A DNA stretch of 64,000 bases, from assembly GCA_035690495.1 (NCBI GenBank), contig DASSKK010000003.1, positions 124,001-188,000 on the forward strand. Reading direction: 5' to 3'. Below the pieces are notes generated by a model. That model made no database searches, was not told where the DNA came from, and saw only the letters and a program-made list of their open reading frames with translations. Shown here piece after piece: positions 51,397-59,208 of the stretch. The position numbers and the translations under genes were made by a program. Position 1 is the stretch's first letter, and each line of letters opens with the position of its first letter. This DNA comes from DASSKK01 sp035690495 (GTDB lineage: Bacteria > Actinomycetota > Actinomycetes > Propionibacteriales > Nocardioidaceae).

Positions 51397-52623
51397 GTGC
51401 ACGAATCGCCCCAGGTGATCCGCGAGCTTCAAGAGCTCGTCGACAAGGACGACCACACGCTGGGCGTGCTGTTGGAGAAGTCGCTGCGCACCGCCCATGA
51501 GCGTGCGGAGGCGAAGCTGAACCCTGACCTGTTCGAGGCACTGGACTGGCCGCAGGACCTTCCCAGCTACTACCGCTATCTCGAGGGCTTCATGCGGTGG
51601 ATTCCCCGCCAGTCCGACTCGCCGGCGTGGTCGTCGGGCTCGGACTCGCGCTACGCCAAGGAAGTCAGCGACCGCCTGGCTCAGTTCTTCTGGCTGGTCG
51701 ACCAGAAGGTGGGCGAGCAGGACACGGCCATCGGTGAGAGCTCAGCCTCCTTCCGGGACTGGCTCACCGCCTTCGCCCGCCGGTGGGGCGACTTCCTGGA
51801 CAGTCCCGACTCCTTCGACCAGGAGATCCTGGATTCGTTCATCAAGGATGCTCCGGAGTACACCGTCGAGGAGTCCCTCATCGGCGGACGCCCCAACCAG
51901 CCCAGCGGCTGGCTGACCTTCAACCAGTTCTTCGCACGCGAGCTCAACCCCGGCCTGCGGCCGATCGCCGAACCAGCCGACAATCTGATCGTCACCTCGC
52001 CGGCCGACTGCATGTTCCAACACCGCTACGACATCGACGAGGAGTCGAACATCCCGGCCACGACCATCAAGGCCACCCATCGCTACGGCAACATCAAGCA
52101 GCTCTTGGAGGGCAGTCAGTACGCCGATGCCTTCGCGGAGGGAACCTTCGTGCACTACATGCTCCCGCCCTCGTCCTACCACCGCTACCACGTGCCGGTC
52201 GCGGGGCTCGTCAAGGAGACGTTCGTGCTCAGCGGCAAGGTGTTCATGCAGGTCGATCTCGAAGGCGACCAACTCCAGTCCCGGGACAGCGCGAAGTCCG
52301 GTTACGAGTTCTCCCAGGCCAGGGGCGTACTCACCCTCGACACCACCAACGACGGCGAGCAGGACGGCCTCGGCATCGTCGCGGTCGTGCCAGTGGGCAT
52401 GTCGCACGTCGCATCGGTCAACCTGACCACGGTCCCCGGCACCCATGTCGCCAAAGGCGAGGAGTTCGGCTTCTTCGCGTTCGGCGGCTCCGACATCATC
52501 ATCTTGTTCCAGGCAGGCGTCGACCCTCAGGTCGACACCACCGAGGGGCTGCGGCGCGTCGGAACACCGGTCGCGCGATGCCACCCCAGACCCGGACTGG
52601 ATCGGCGGGCGAGCGCGGGCTAG
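51397..52623 (+). CDS. Phosphatidylserine decarboxylase-like protein
   Basis: The 408-aa protein has the PSD family core: GWLTFNQFFARELNPGLRPI, TSPADCMFQHRYDIDEES, HYMLPPSSYHRYHVPVAG with the active-site His, and VVPVGMSHVASVNLTTVPG. PSDs cleave themselves at a C-terminal GS(T/S) motif to make the pyruvoyl cofactor; here the segment reads FFAFGGSDIIILFQAG, so GGSD replaces the usual LGST and self-processing is plausible but not certain. It is more like the PSD2/PSD-like group than the short bacterial enzyme. A GAGGAG site precedes GTG 51397. Its stop TAG overlaps the converging hydrolase stop in one CTAG. Confidence 0.88.
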   Translation: MHESPQVIRELQELVDKDDHTLGVLLEKSLRTAHERAEAKLNPDLFEALDWPQDLPSYYRYLEGFMRWIPRQSDSPAWSSGSDSRYAKEVSDRLAQFFWLVDQKVGEQDTAIGESSASFRDWLTAFARRWGDFLDSPDSFDQEILDSFIKDAPEYTVEESLIGGRPNQPSGWLTFNQFFARELNPGLRPIAEPADNLIVTSPADCMFQHRYDIDEESNIPATTIKATHRYGNIKQLLEGSQYADAFAEGTFVHYMLPPSSYHRYHVPVAGLVKETFVLSGKVFMQVDLEGDQLQSRDSAKSGYEFSQARGVLTLDTTNDGEQDGLGIVAVVPVGMSHVASVNLTTVPGTHVAKGEEFGFFAFGGSDIIILFQAGVDPQVDTTEGLRRVGTPVARCHPRPGLDRRASAG

Positions 52624-53447
52624 GCGGGGCGCCGCCGCGCGTGCCTGGCCCGGTTGTCGGACAGGGCGCGGGCGACGACGTCCATCACCCCAGGGTCGAT
52701 CGCCATGCCGATGTGGCTGGTGGTGACCTCGACGGTCTTCGCCTGCGGGTCCAGACAGCTGCGCCAGTCGATCAAGCCGTCGCGGCGGGAGAACACCGAG
52801 GTGAACGCCACGTCGTGGGCGATCGGCGCCTGGGCGCGCTCCCAGCTCAGCCGCGCGCACTCCCCCGACGTGCAGTCGGCGCCCATCATGGCGCCGAACC
52901 CCGCCTCCCGCAGCCGGAGCACCACCGAGAGGTCGAACAGGAGGACGGGATGGGTCGCGCCCGGCGCAAGGATCGGGCTGGCGAGTGTGACGATCGCCTC
53001 GACCAGGTCCGGGCGGCGCACCGCGAGGCCCCGGGCAAGCAGCCCACCGAGGCTGTGGCCGACGATGCTGACCCGGCGGCCGCGCTCGGCGACGATCTCC
53101 TCCAGGCGGGCCTCTATCCCGTCGGAGGCCTCCCGCGTGCAGCCCACATTGGCGTGCATGCGGGAGCGATAGGTGCGGTAGCCGAGCCTACGCAGCTGGG
53201 CGGCCATCAACGCCAGCGTGGCGTCGCCGGCCATGAAGCCCGGGATGAGCATCACGGGAACCTCGCCGTGCTCGTCGGCGGGTACGTCGTAGGGCGAGTC
53301 CTCACCGGACCGGACGCGGTCGGTCACGGCACGACGTACCAGCCGCGCGGCCTCGGTCACCGCACTGCCCTCCCGCGCGAGCGCACGCAGTCCGGTCGGC
53401 CCCGCGTAGCCCGGCGGACACAGGAAGGGTGCCAGCGGCGAGGACAT
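52620..53447 (-). CDS. Alpha/beta hydrolase (lipase/esterase, PGAP1-like)
   Basis: The 275-aa protein has the oxyanion region VPVMLIPGFMAGDATLALMA and the nucleophile elbow VSIVGHSLGGLLARGLAV with Ser. The His is probably in VTTSHIGMAIDP. CTREASDGIEARLEEIVAER and paired Cys suggest a disulfide. ATG 53447 is taken; ATG 53480 is possible. The substrate is unknown; lipid or acyl ester cleavage is typical. Confidence 0.85.
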   Translation of the reverse strand: MSSPLAPFLCPPGYAGPTGLRALAREGSAVTEAARLVRRAVTDRVRSGEDSPYDVPADEHGEVPVMLIPGFMAGDATLALMAAQLRRLGYRTYRSRMHANVGCTREASDGIEARLEEIVAERGRRVSIVGHSLGGLLARGLAVRRPDLVEAIVTLASPILAPGATHPVLLFDLSVVLRLREAGFGAMMGADCTSGECARLSWERAQAPIAHDVAFTSVFSRRDGLIDWRSCLDPQAKTVEVTTSHIGMAIDPGVMDVVARALSDNRARHARRRPA

Positions 53448-53573
53448 GACGTGACGGTAACCGAACGTTTGCGAAAGCATGTGTCACAACGCCGCATCAC
53501 TGCCGGACTGCTGTCGCTCGTATACTCGCCGGTAACCACCCTCCCGCAGGCAGCCGAGGACAGAGAGGACCCG

Positions 53574-54506
53574 ATGTCCGACCAGAGCACAGCCCCCGCC
53601 GCTCGCTCGGACACCGTGGCGGAGTCCGAGGAGCTGTTCGCCGAGGCCGGCGACGGCATCCGGCTGTGCTACCAGACCTACGGGGACCCGTCCGACGCGG
53701 CGATGCTGCTGATCATGGGGCTCGGCGGGCCGATGACCTGGTGGGACCCGGACCTGTGCCGGATGCTCGCCGGGCGCGGATTCTTCGTGATCCGCTACGA
53801 CAACCGCGACACCGGCCGGTCCTCGCGCGCCTCGGGCCGGATCTCCACCGGAGACCTCCTGCGTGGCTTCCTCGGTGCACGCACCTCGCCGCCGTACACC
53901 CTCGACGACATGGCCGACGACGCCTTCGGGCTGCTCGACCACCTCGAGGCCCCGGCCGCGCACGTGGTCGGGGTATCGATGGGTGGGATGATCGCGCAGA
54001 CGATGGCGGTGCTGCGGCCGGACCGGGTGCGGTCGCTGACCTCGATCATGTCCACCACCGGCCGGCGCACCGTGGGCTGGCAGAGCCCCCGCCTGCTGCC
54101 GGGGATGCTCAGCCGCCGAGGGTCGTCGAAGGAGGAGTACGTCGCCGCGTCGGCGGCGCTGTGGAAGCTGATCGGCTCACCGGCCTACCCGGAGACCCGC
54201 GAGACCACGCCGACGCGTGCCGCCGAGACGTGGGAGCGCGGTGTCAGCAACGCAGGCGTGCTGCGGCAGATGGCGGCGATCCTCGCCCAGCCGGACCGGA
54301 CCTCCGCACTCGGCCGGCTGTCGATGCCGGCGCTGGTCGTGCACGGCACGAGCGACCGGATGGTGCACCGCTCAGGCGGTAGGGCCACCGCCGCGGCGAT
54401 CCCCGGCTGCGAGCTGCTGCTGCTGCCGGGGATGGGACACGACCTGCCGATCGCGCTGCACTCGACGTTCGCCGACGCGATCACCCGCACGGCCCGCCGC
54501 GCCTGA
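53574..54506 (+). CDS. Alpha/beta hydrolase
   Basis: The 310-aa protein has AMLLIMGLGGPMTWWDPDLC, the oxyanion segment FFVIRYDNRDTGRSSRASG, and the nucleophile AAHVVGVSMGGMIAQTMAVL with Ser. The Asp and His lie in PALVVHGTSDRMVHRSGG and LPGMGHDLP. The pattern is typical of actinobacterial esterase/epoxide-hydrolase-like enzymes, substrate unknown. A GAGAGGAC site precedes the ATG, and TATACT at 53521 may be its -10 box. Confidence 0.88.
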   Translation: MSDQSTAPAARSDTVAESEELFAEAGDGIRLCYQTYGDPSDAAMLLIMGLGGPMTWWDPDLCRMLAGRGFFVIRYDNRDTGRSSRASGRISTGDLLRGFLGARTSPPYTLDDMADDAFGLLDHLEAPAAHVVGVSMGGMIAQTMAVLRPDRVRSLTSIMSTTGRRTVGWQSPRLLPGMLSRRGSSKEEYVAASAALWKLIGSPAYPETRETTPTRAAETWERGVSNAGVLRQMAAILAQPDRTSALGRLSMPALVVHGTSDRMVHRSGGRATAAAIPGCELLLLPGMGHDLPIALHSTFADAITRTARRA

Positions 54507-54511
54507 TCCGC

Positions 54512-56080
54512 CTATTTGGGGCGCTTCTTGGCGGTGGCCTTCTTCGCGGTGGCCCTCTTCGCGGTGGCCTTCTTCGCGGTGGCCTTCTTCGCCGGAGTCT
54601 TTCCGGGCGCCTTCTTGGTCGACGCCGGAACCAGGGCCAGCAGCTCGCCCATCGCCTCCTTCAGGTAGTCGATGAGGTTCCACACGTCGGGGACCATCTC
54701 CCGGCAGGCGATCAACCCGAAGTCGAGGTTCCCGTCGTAGGAGAACAGCGTGATGTTCAGCGCCCCCGTCATGTCGGTCACCGCCGAGACCGGATAGACG
54801 CCGAGCACGCGGGCGCCCCCGACGTACAACGGCAGCTGCGGACCCGGGACGTTGGAGACGAACAGGTTGAACAGCACGCCGGGCACCGTCGCCAGCTTGA
54901 ACAGGGCGCGGGCGGCCAACCCGGAAAGCGCGGTGGGGATCAGCGCGGACAGGTCCTGGAGCAGCGAGGCGGGCACCGCCTCGAAGTGCCGCTTCGCATC
55001 GGCCATCGAGTCGCGCATGAAGTGCACGCGCTCCTCGGGGTCGGCGATGTGCGTGGGCAGCTCGGCGAGCATCACCGAGATCTCGTTGCCGTTGGCGCCC
55101 TTCTGGTCCTCGGTGCGCACCGAGACGGGTACGGCGACCACCAGCGGCTTCTCCGGGAGCGCGTCGTGGTCGAGCAGCCAGCGCCGCAGCGCGCCGGCCG
55201 TCAAGGTCATCACCACGTCGTTGACGGTCAGCGAGAAGTGGTTCTTGACGGCCTTCACGTCGGTCAGCGGCAGCGACCCGAAGGAGAACCGCCGGTGCGC
55301 GGTGATCGGGCCGTTCAGCGGGGTGCGCGGCGCGCGCAGGTCGCGAACGCGCAGGTCGGCGGCGCCGTCCTGACCGAGAGCGGTGCGCATCAGGGAGGCG
55401 GTCTCGCTGACCAGGTGCGCACCGGGGATGTTCGCCGCCCCCGGCAGCTGGTCGATGTAGCTCAGGGAGCGGGGCACGGTCTTGACCATCTCGAGGGGGT
55501 GCCGCCCGATCCCCTCCAGACCGCGCAGCAACAGGTCGGCCATGGACGGCAGCGGCCGCGGGACGAACGGGTCGTCCTCGGGCGTGACCTCCCTCGGCTC
55601 GACGGCGACGTCCATGATCGCCTCGAGGATCTCCGCTCCCGAGACCCCGTCGATCGCGGCGTGGTGGATCTTGGAGTAGAACGCCACCAGGCCGTCGGCG
55701 AGCCCGGTGATCACGTAGGCCTCCCACAGCGGCCGGGTGCGGTCCAGCTGCCGGGCGTGGATGCGGGCGACCTGCTCGCCGAGCTGCTGGCGGTCACCCG
55801 GCGCCGGCAGCGCCAGCTCGCGCAGATGGAACTCCAGGTCGAAGTGCGGGTCGTCCACCCAGTACGGCCGCCCGAGCCCGAGAGGCAGCTCCACGAGCCG
55901 TTGACGCAGCGGCGCGGCCAGGTGCAGCCGCGTCTCGAACACCGCACGCATCGTCTCCAGGTTCCACCGACCGCCGGGCGCGGTCGTGGGGTCGAGCAGG
56001 ATCAGGCTGCCGACGTGCCCCACCGTCGTCGGCGACTCGACGTGCAGGAACTGGGCATCCAGGGAGGTCAGCTGGCGCAT
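54512..56080 (-). CDS. WS/DGAT-type O-acyltransferase with Lys/Ala-rich tail
   Basis: This 522-aa enzyme of the wax ester synthase/diacylglycerol acyltransferase family would esterify a lipid alcohol or diacylglycerol with acyl-CoA. It begins QLTSLDAQFLHVESPTTVGH; the catalytic motif HHAAIDG is at residues 139-145 (His139, His140, Asp144), and NLFVSNVPGPQLPLYVGG is the family's C-terminal motif. About 36 C-terminal residues are a repeat of AKKAT (KKAPGKTPAKK, AKKATAKRATAKK), like histone H1 tails, which is not normal for WS/DGAT enzymes and could bind DNA or lipid heads. The 15-bp DNA repeat that encodes it may vary in length. Confidence 0.92.
   Translation of the reverse strand: MRQLTSLDAQFLHVESPTTVGHVGSLILLDPTTAPGGRWNLETMRAVFETRLHLAAPLRQRLVELPLGLGRPYWVDDPHFDLEFHLRELALPAPGDRQQLGEQVARIHARQLDRTRPLWEAYVITGLADGLVAFYSKIHHAAIDGVSGAEILEAIMDVAVEPREVTPEDDPFVPRPLPSMADLLLRGLEGIGRHPLEMVKTVPRSLSYIDQLPGAANIPGAHLVSETASLMRTALGQDGAADLRVRDLRAPRTPLNGPITAHRRFSFGSLPLTDVKAVKNHFSLTVNDVVMTLTAGALRRWLLDHDALPEKPLVVAVPVSVRTEDQKGANGNEISVMLAELPTHIADPEERVHFMRDSMADAKRHFEAVPASLLQDLSALIPTALSGLAARALFKLATVPGVLFNLFVSNVPGPQLPLYVGGARVLGVYPVSAVTDMTGALNITLFSYDGNLDFGLIACREMVPDVWNLIDYLKEAMGELLALVPASTKKAPGKTPAKKATAKKATAKRATAKKATAKKRPK
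54525..54600 (-). repeat. 15-bp tandem repeat coding the AKKAT tail
   Basis: The plus strand repeats TTCTTCGCGGTGGCC with small changes about four to five times. It lies at the 3' end of the WS/DGAT gene and gives Lys- and Ala-rich pentapeptides. Confidence 0.85.
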
Positions 56081-56125
56081 GCGGCCCAGTCTTGCACTGC
56101 GCGGGGCTGGAGGTGAGCGGCCCGT

Positions 56126-56210
56126 CCAGTGCGTGCCTGGCAAGGCGGAGGAGCGAAGGCGCACCGGGTTTGTGCGTCGAGAGACGACAACGCCGCCAGG
56201 TGCGTGCTGG
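56126..56210. repeat. Dispersed hairpin element, copy 2
   Basis: Shares the core AGGCGGAGGAGCGAAGGCG, CACCGGGTTTGTGCGTCGA and GACGACAACGCCGCCA with copy 1 at 33945-34045. Outer arms CCAGTGCGTGCCTGGC (56126-56141) and GCCAGGTGCGTGCTGG (56195-56210) pair over 16 positions on the plus strand if G-U pairs are allowed. The element ends 5 bp before the SCO stop codon. Confidence 0.85.
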
Positions 56211-56215
56211 GGCGG

Positions 56216-57025
56216 TCAGGAGACGTCGGTGCCGGTGAGCCAGCCAATGACCTGCAGCGCCTGCGGGATCGTCCACGCCGTGCTCTTCGGATGGTGCACG
56301 TTGCGCCGCCCGCCGGCGGTCATGAACGAGTACAGCTCGGAGGGCACGTCCTTCGCCGACGCCAGGTGCGGCAGACCGGTCAGCACGAACCGCTCGTGCT
56401 GGCGCCCGTCGAGGAAGAACACCGCGTCGGTGTGCTCGACGTCGTAGGTCACCGGCGCGCCCGTCCGCCAGTTCTTCGGGTACGGCGGCTCGCCCGGCAC
56501 CTTCTTGCGGTAGACGCCCAGGTAGTCCCACAGCTCGCCGACGTCGTGGGCCGAGCCCGTCAGCGCGAGCCAGTTCGCCGGCGCCGGCGCGAACAGCTTG
56601 CGGTACGCCGCCATCTGCGGCACGGAGTCCCGGGCGGGGTCGACGGTGATGCTCAAGAACACCACCTTCCCCGATGCGCCGGCCGCCTTGACCCGGCGTG
56701 CCGTCTCCACGATCGAGGTGGTGTCCAGCGGACAGCTCTCCTGGCACAGCGTCATGCCGTCGGAGATCACCACGACCTTTCCCGCGAAGTCGGACAGGTG
56801 CCGGACCTTGCCGGTGGAGTCGTGCAGCGGCAGAGACAGGATCCGTTGCGGCACCGTGCCGTCGAGGCGGGTGCCGACGTCATTGCCGGGAGCAGCCGGA
56901 GCGGCCGAGGACGCGCCGCAGGCCGCCGTGACGAGCCCCAGCAGCAGGCACAGCGCGGTCACGAGCACCGTCCGCACCGGGCGTGCGGACGGCACAGCAC
57001 GACGTACCGTGGTCATGGGAGGCAC
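56216..57025 (-). CDS. SCO1/SenC/PrrC family lipoprotein
   Basis: The 269-aa protein has a signal with lipobox VTAAC (Cys36). The thioredoxin-fold domain carries the copper/redox motif CQESCP at residues 94-99 and the partner His in YDVEHTDAVFFLD. Family members deliver copper to cytochrome oxidase or act as thiol reductases outside the membrane. It lies directly upstream in the same strand order after the VKOR and DUF929 genes, which supports a role in extracytoplasmic thiol or copper chemistry. Confidence 0.9.
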   Translation of the reverse strand: MPPMTTVRRAVPSARPVRTVLVTALCLLLGLVTAACGASSAAPAAPGNDVGTRLDGTVPQRILSLPLHDSTGKVRHLSDFAGKVVVISDGMTLCQESCPLDTTSIVETARRVKAAGASGKVVFLSITVDPARDSVPQMAAYRKLFAPAPANWLALTGSAHDVGELWDYLGVYRKKVPGEPPYPKNWRTGAPVTYDVEHTDAVFFLDGRQHERFVLTGLPHLASAKDVPSELYSFMTAGGRRNVHHPKSTAWTIPQALQVIGWLTGTDVS

Positions 57026-57057
57026 TCCTCGAGACTATCCGGGCTCTCTCGCCGAGC

Positions 57058-57552
57058 TCAGCGCTCGGTGGTCGGCTCGGCGAACGCCGCGGCCAGCGCC
57101 ACGACCACGAACAGCAGGAACGTGACCACGTGGACGCCGGTGCAGTACAGGCAGATCGCGTTGACCTGGTAGAGCTCGACCCACACCAGGTAGAGCACCG
57201 ACAGCACGCCGACGACGACCGCGACCAGCCGCAGCGCACGCAGCTCCCGGCGACGCCACGCGGCGGGCAGGCACAGCAGCACCATCGCCACGAAGTAGGC
57301 GAGCCCGAACAGTGCGACGGGGATCCCGACGATGTCGGCATAGCTGCTGGTGGTCACCTTCAGGCAGTTGACCGTGGCGCTCTCCGAGCAGGCCAGCGTC
57401 GACGAGGACGTGTAGTGCTCGAAGGTGAGGTACGCCGCGTCCAGCAGCCCTAGCACGCTGAGTACAAGCGAGCTGACGACCGCCCAGCCGGGCACGGCCG
57501 TCGCCATCGCGGCCGCTCCCCCGGCGTCCCGGGTGTCGCGAGTGCTGGTCAT
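57058..57552 (-). CDS. Vitamin K epoxide reductase family protein
   Basis: The 164-aa membrane protein has four hydrophobic helices. The loop cysteines are in TLACSESATVNCLKVTTSSY and the active CXXC is CLYC in QVNAICLYCTGVHVVTFLLF. Bacterial VKOR enzymes use quinone to reoxidise a DsbA-like partner, making disulfides in secreted proteins. The partner is probably the DUF929 protein encoded next upstream (2-bp gap). Confidence 0.93.
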   Translation of the reverse strand: MTSTRDTRDAGGAAAMATAVPGWAVVSSLVLSVLGLLDAAYLTFEHYTSSSTLACSESATVNCLKVTTSSYADIVGIPVALFGLAYFVAMVLLCLPAAWRRRELRALRLVAVVVGVLSVLYLVWVELYQVNAICLYCTGVHVVTFLLFVVVALAAAFAEPTTER

Positions 57553-57553
57553 C

Positions 57554-58450
57554 TCACTTCTTCTTGCCGAGCAGCGACGCGGCCTCGGTGACCCCCTTGC
57601 CGGTGCACACGTTCGCCGGCTGGCCGTCGGTGATCTTGCAGATCGCGGCGGTGATCATGTTCGCGGCGCCGATGGCGTTCTGGGCGACCTTGCTGTTCGG
57701 GTCCGAGAGCGCCTTGGCGATCTGCTCGTGGGTCATCCCCTGCAGCACGATCGGGTCGTAGCTCGCGCCGCGAATGACGTACTTGCCGCCGATGTCGATG
57801 AACGGGATCGACCCCTTGTTCTGTTCGGTGGTGTAGGGCGGAGCGTCGTACTTGGTGTAGAGCTTCATGTCCACCTCGGGCAGGGTGTCCAGCGGCTGCC
57901 CCTGCTCGCCCTCCTGCTCGTAGCCGGCGAACTCGATGTACTGGCTGGAGTACGACGCGCCGTGGTAGGACAGCGTGGCGGTGTTCGGCGCGTAGTCGTT
58001 GGCCGACGACGTCGCCGTGCCCAGGTGCTCGAACGTGCCGAAACGGCCCAGCGCCGCGGTCAGCGCCCAGCGCTCGGCGGCGCAGAACGGGCAGTAGTCC
58101 GCGCCGACGTACAGGATCTTCGGCTTGCCGTTGCCTGTCAGCGGCGGCGACTTGAGCTTCTGCGCACCCGATCCGGGCTTCAACGCGCCCTTGCCGACCT
58201 TGGCGAAGACGCTCGCGGGCACGCCGGTGACCGCGTTCGCCACCGCGGGCGAGGCGTCGCCGAGCTTCTCCTTCTTCGCGTTCGACTTGTTCAGGCTGTC
58301 GATCACCACGAAGGCGATCACGACCACGATGATCGCGACGATCGCGGTGATCGTGATGCTGATCCGGCGGGACCTGCGCGCCTGCTGCTCGCGGATGGCC
58401 GCGGCGCGCGCGGCCCTCTCGTTGGCCTTGGTGGCCTGGCGTTTCGCCAC
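57554..58450 (-). CDS. DUF929 thioredoxin-like membrane protein (DsbA-like partner of VKOR)
   Basis: The 298-aa protein has a basic cytoplasmic end, one membrane helix (about residues 30-51, SITITAIVAIIVVVIAFVVI) and an extracytoplasmic thioredoxin-like domain with CPFC in ILYVGADYCPFCAAERWALT. NKGSIPFIDIGGKYVIRGAS supplies the cis-Pro-like turn. Such proteins accompany VKOR in actinobacteria and are thought to oxidise substrates. It is translated just before VKOR in the same operon. Confidence 0.88.
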   Translation of the reverse strand: MAKRQATKANERAARAAAIREQQARRSRRISITITAIVAIIVVVIAFVVIDSLNKSNAKKEKLGDASPAVANAVTGVPASVFAKVGKGALKPGSGAQKLKSPPLTGNGKPKILYVGADYCPFCAAERWALTAALGRFGTFEHLGTATSSANDYAPNTATLSYHGASYSSQYIEFAGYEQEGEQGQPLDTLPEVDMKLYTKYDAPPYTTEQNKGSIPFIDIGGKYVIRGASYDPIVLQGMTHEQIAKALSDPNSKVAQNAIGAANMITAAICKITDGQPANVCTGKGVTEAASLLGKKK

Positions 58451-58479
58451 GGTTTCCTCCGGTCGTACGCTCCGTCGTT

Positions 58480-59106
58480 TCAGCGGTTGCGCCAGCCGAG
58501 CATGTTCTTGGTCGTGCCGGGGGCCGGGCGGCGCTGCACGGATACGCTACCCATCAATGCCAAGCCCTTCACGCGAACCACCGGAGAATCGGCGTCCAGG
58601 TCCGGTTCCACGCGGGCGCGCTGCTCCTTGAACTCGCCCATCAGGCCGAACCCGTCGACGATGACCATGGTGCGGTCGTCGACGACGACCTTGGTCTCAC
58701 CCATGATCGCGACGGCGTTGATCGTGGTCTCCTTGGCAGAGAAGTGGGCCTGTCGCAGGTCGAGCGTGATGCTGCCCATCATCGCGAACGCCGAGTGCGT
58801 CTCGCCGACCAGCCAGGGCCCCTGCCGCTTGGTCTCGGACATGATCGCCACCGAGTTGGGATGGCTGGCCCCGACCGGGAGAGTGGTCCGCGCCGGCCGG
58901 GGCTGGGCGGGGTGCTGCGGCACCTGTGCCGGCAGGTCCGCGGTGATCGGCACCAGGTCGCCGTACGTCTTCGCGGCGTAGGCCGCCTCCAGCCGCTCGT
59001 CGAGCTCGCCGAGCTCGAGCCGTCCCTCGCCGGCAGCCTCGCGCAGCGCCTCGGCCACCTTGTGGCGGTCCGCGTCGGAGATGCGCAGCTGCTGGGGGTC
59101 CTGCAT
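58480..59106 (-). CDS. DUF1707 and LiaF-like domain protein
   Basis: Residues 1-55 are a DUF1707 SHOCT-like domain (LRISDADRHKVAEALREAAG, ELDERLEAAYAAKTYGDLVP). The C-terminal half (SVAIMSETKRQGPWLVGETH, SAFAMMGSITLDLRQAHFSA, INAVAIMGETKVVV) is a right-handed beta-helix repeat like the LiaF C-terminal (DUF2154) domain. No membrane segment is present. Roles are unknown; homologues are linked to envelope stress. ATG 59106 has TTGAAT 6 nt upstream. Confidence 0.88.
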   Translation of the reverse strand: MQDPQQLRISDADRHKVAEALREAAGEGRLELGELDERLEAAYAAKTYGDLVPITADLPAQVPQHPAQPRPARTTLPVGASHPNSVAIMSETKRQGPWLVGETHSAFAMMGSITLDLRQAHFSAKETTINAVAIMGETKVVVDDRTMVIVDGFGLMGEFKEQRARVEPDLDADSPVVRVKGLALMGSVSVQRRPAPGTTKNMLGWRNR

Positions 59107-59143
59107 GGGGACATTCAACCATCCGCGGGGACGTCATAGGCGA

Positions 59144-59192
59144 GGACGTCATAGGTTCTGTGCGCTATCGCGACCGCCTCGCATGACGTCCC
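59144..59192. repeat. Inverted palindromic repeat, left copy, flanking the DUF559 gene
   Basis: GGACGTCAT and ATGACGTCC are perfect 9-bp ends of a 49-bp unit. Its reverse complement matches the right copy (60248-60297) at 37 of 48 positions without gaps. A further partial GGGGACGTCATAGG lies just outside at 59127-59140. It starts 17 bp beyond the DUF559 stop codon. Confidence 0.85.
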
Positions 59193-59208
59193 GTGGACAG
59201 GGGACGGG

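Noticed and set aside
52620..52623. Shared CTAG of two convergent stop codons as a regulatory site
   Set aside because: The four-base palindrome simply reads TAG on both strands; it is a coincidence of converging genes with no further signal.
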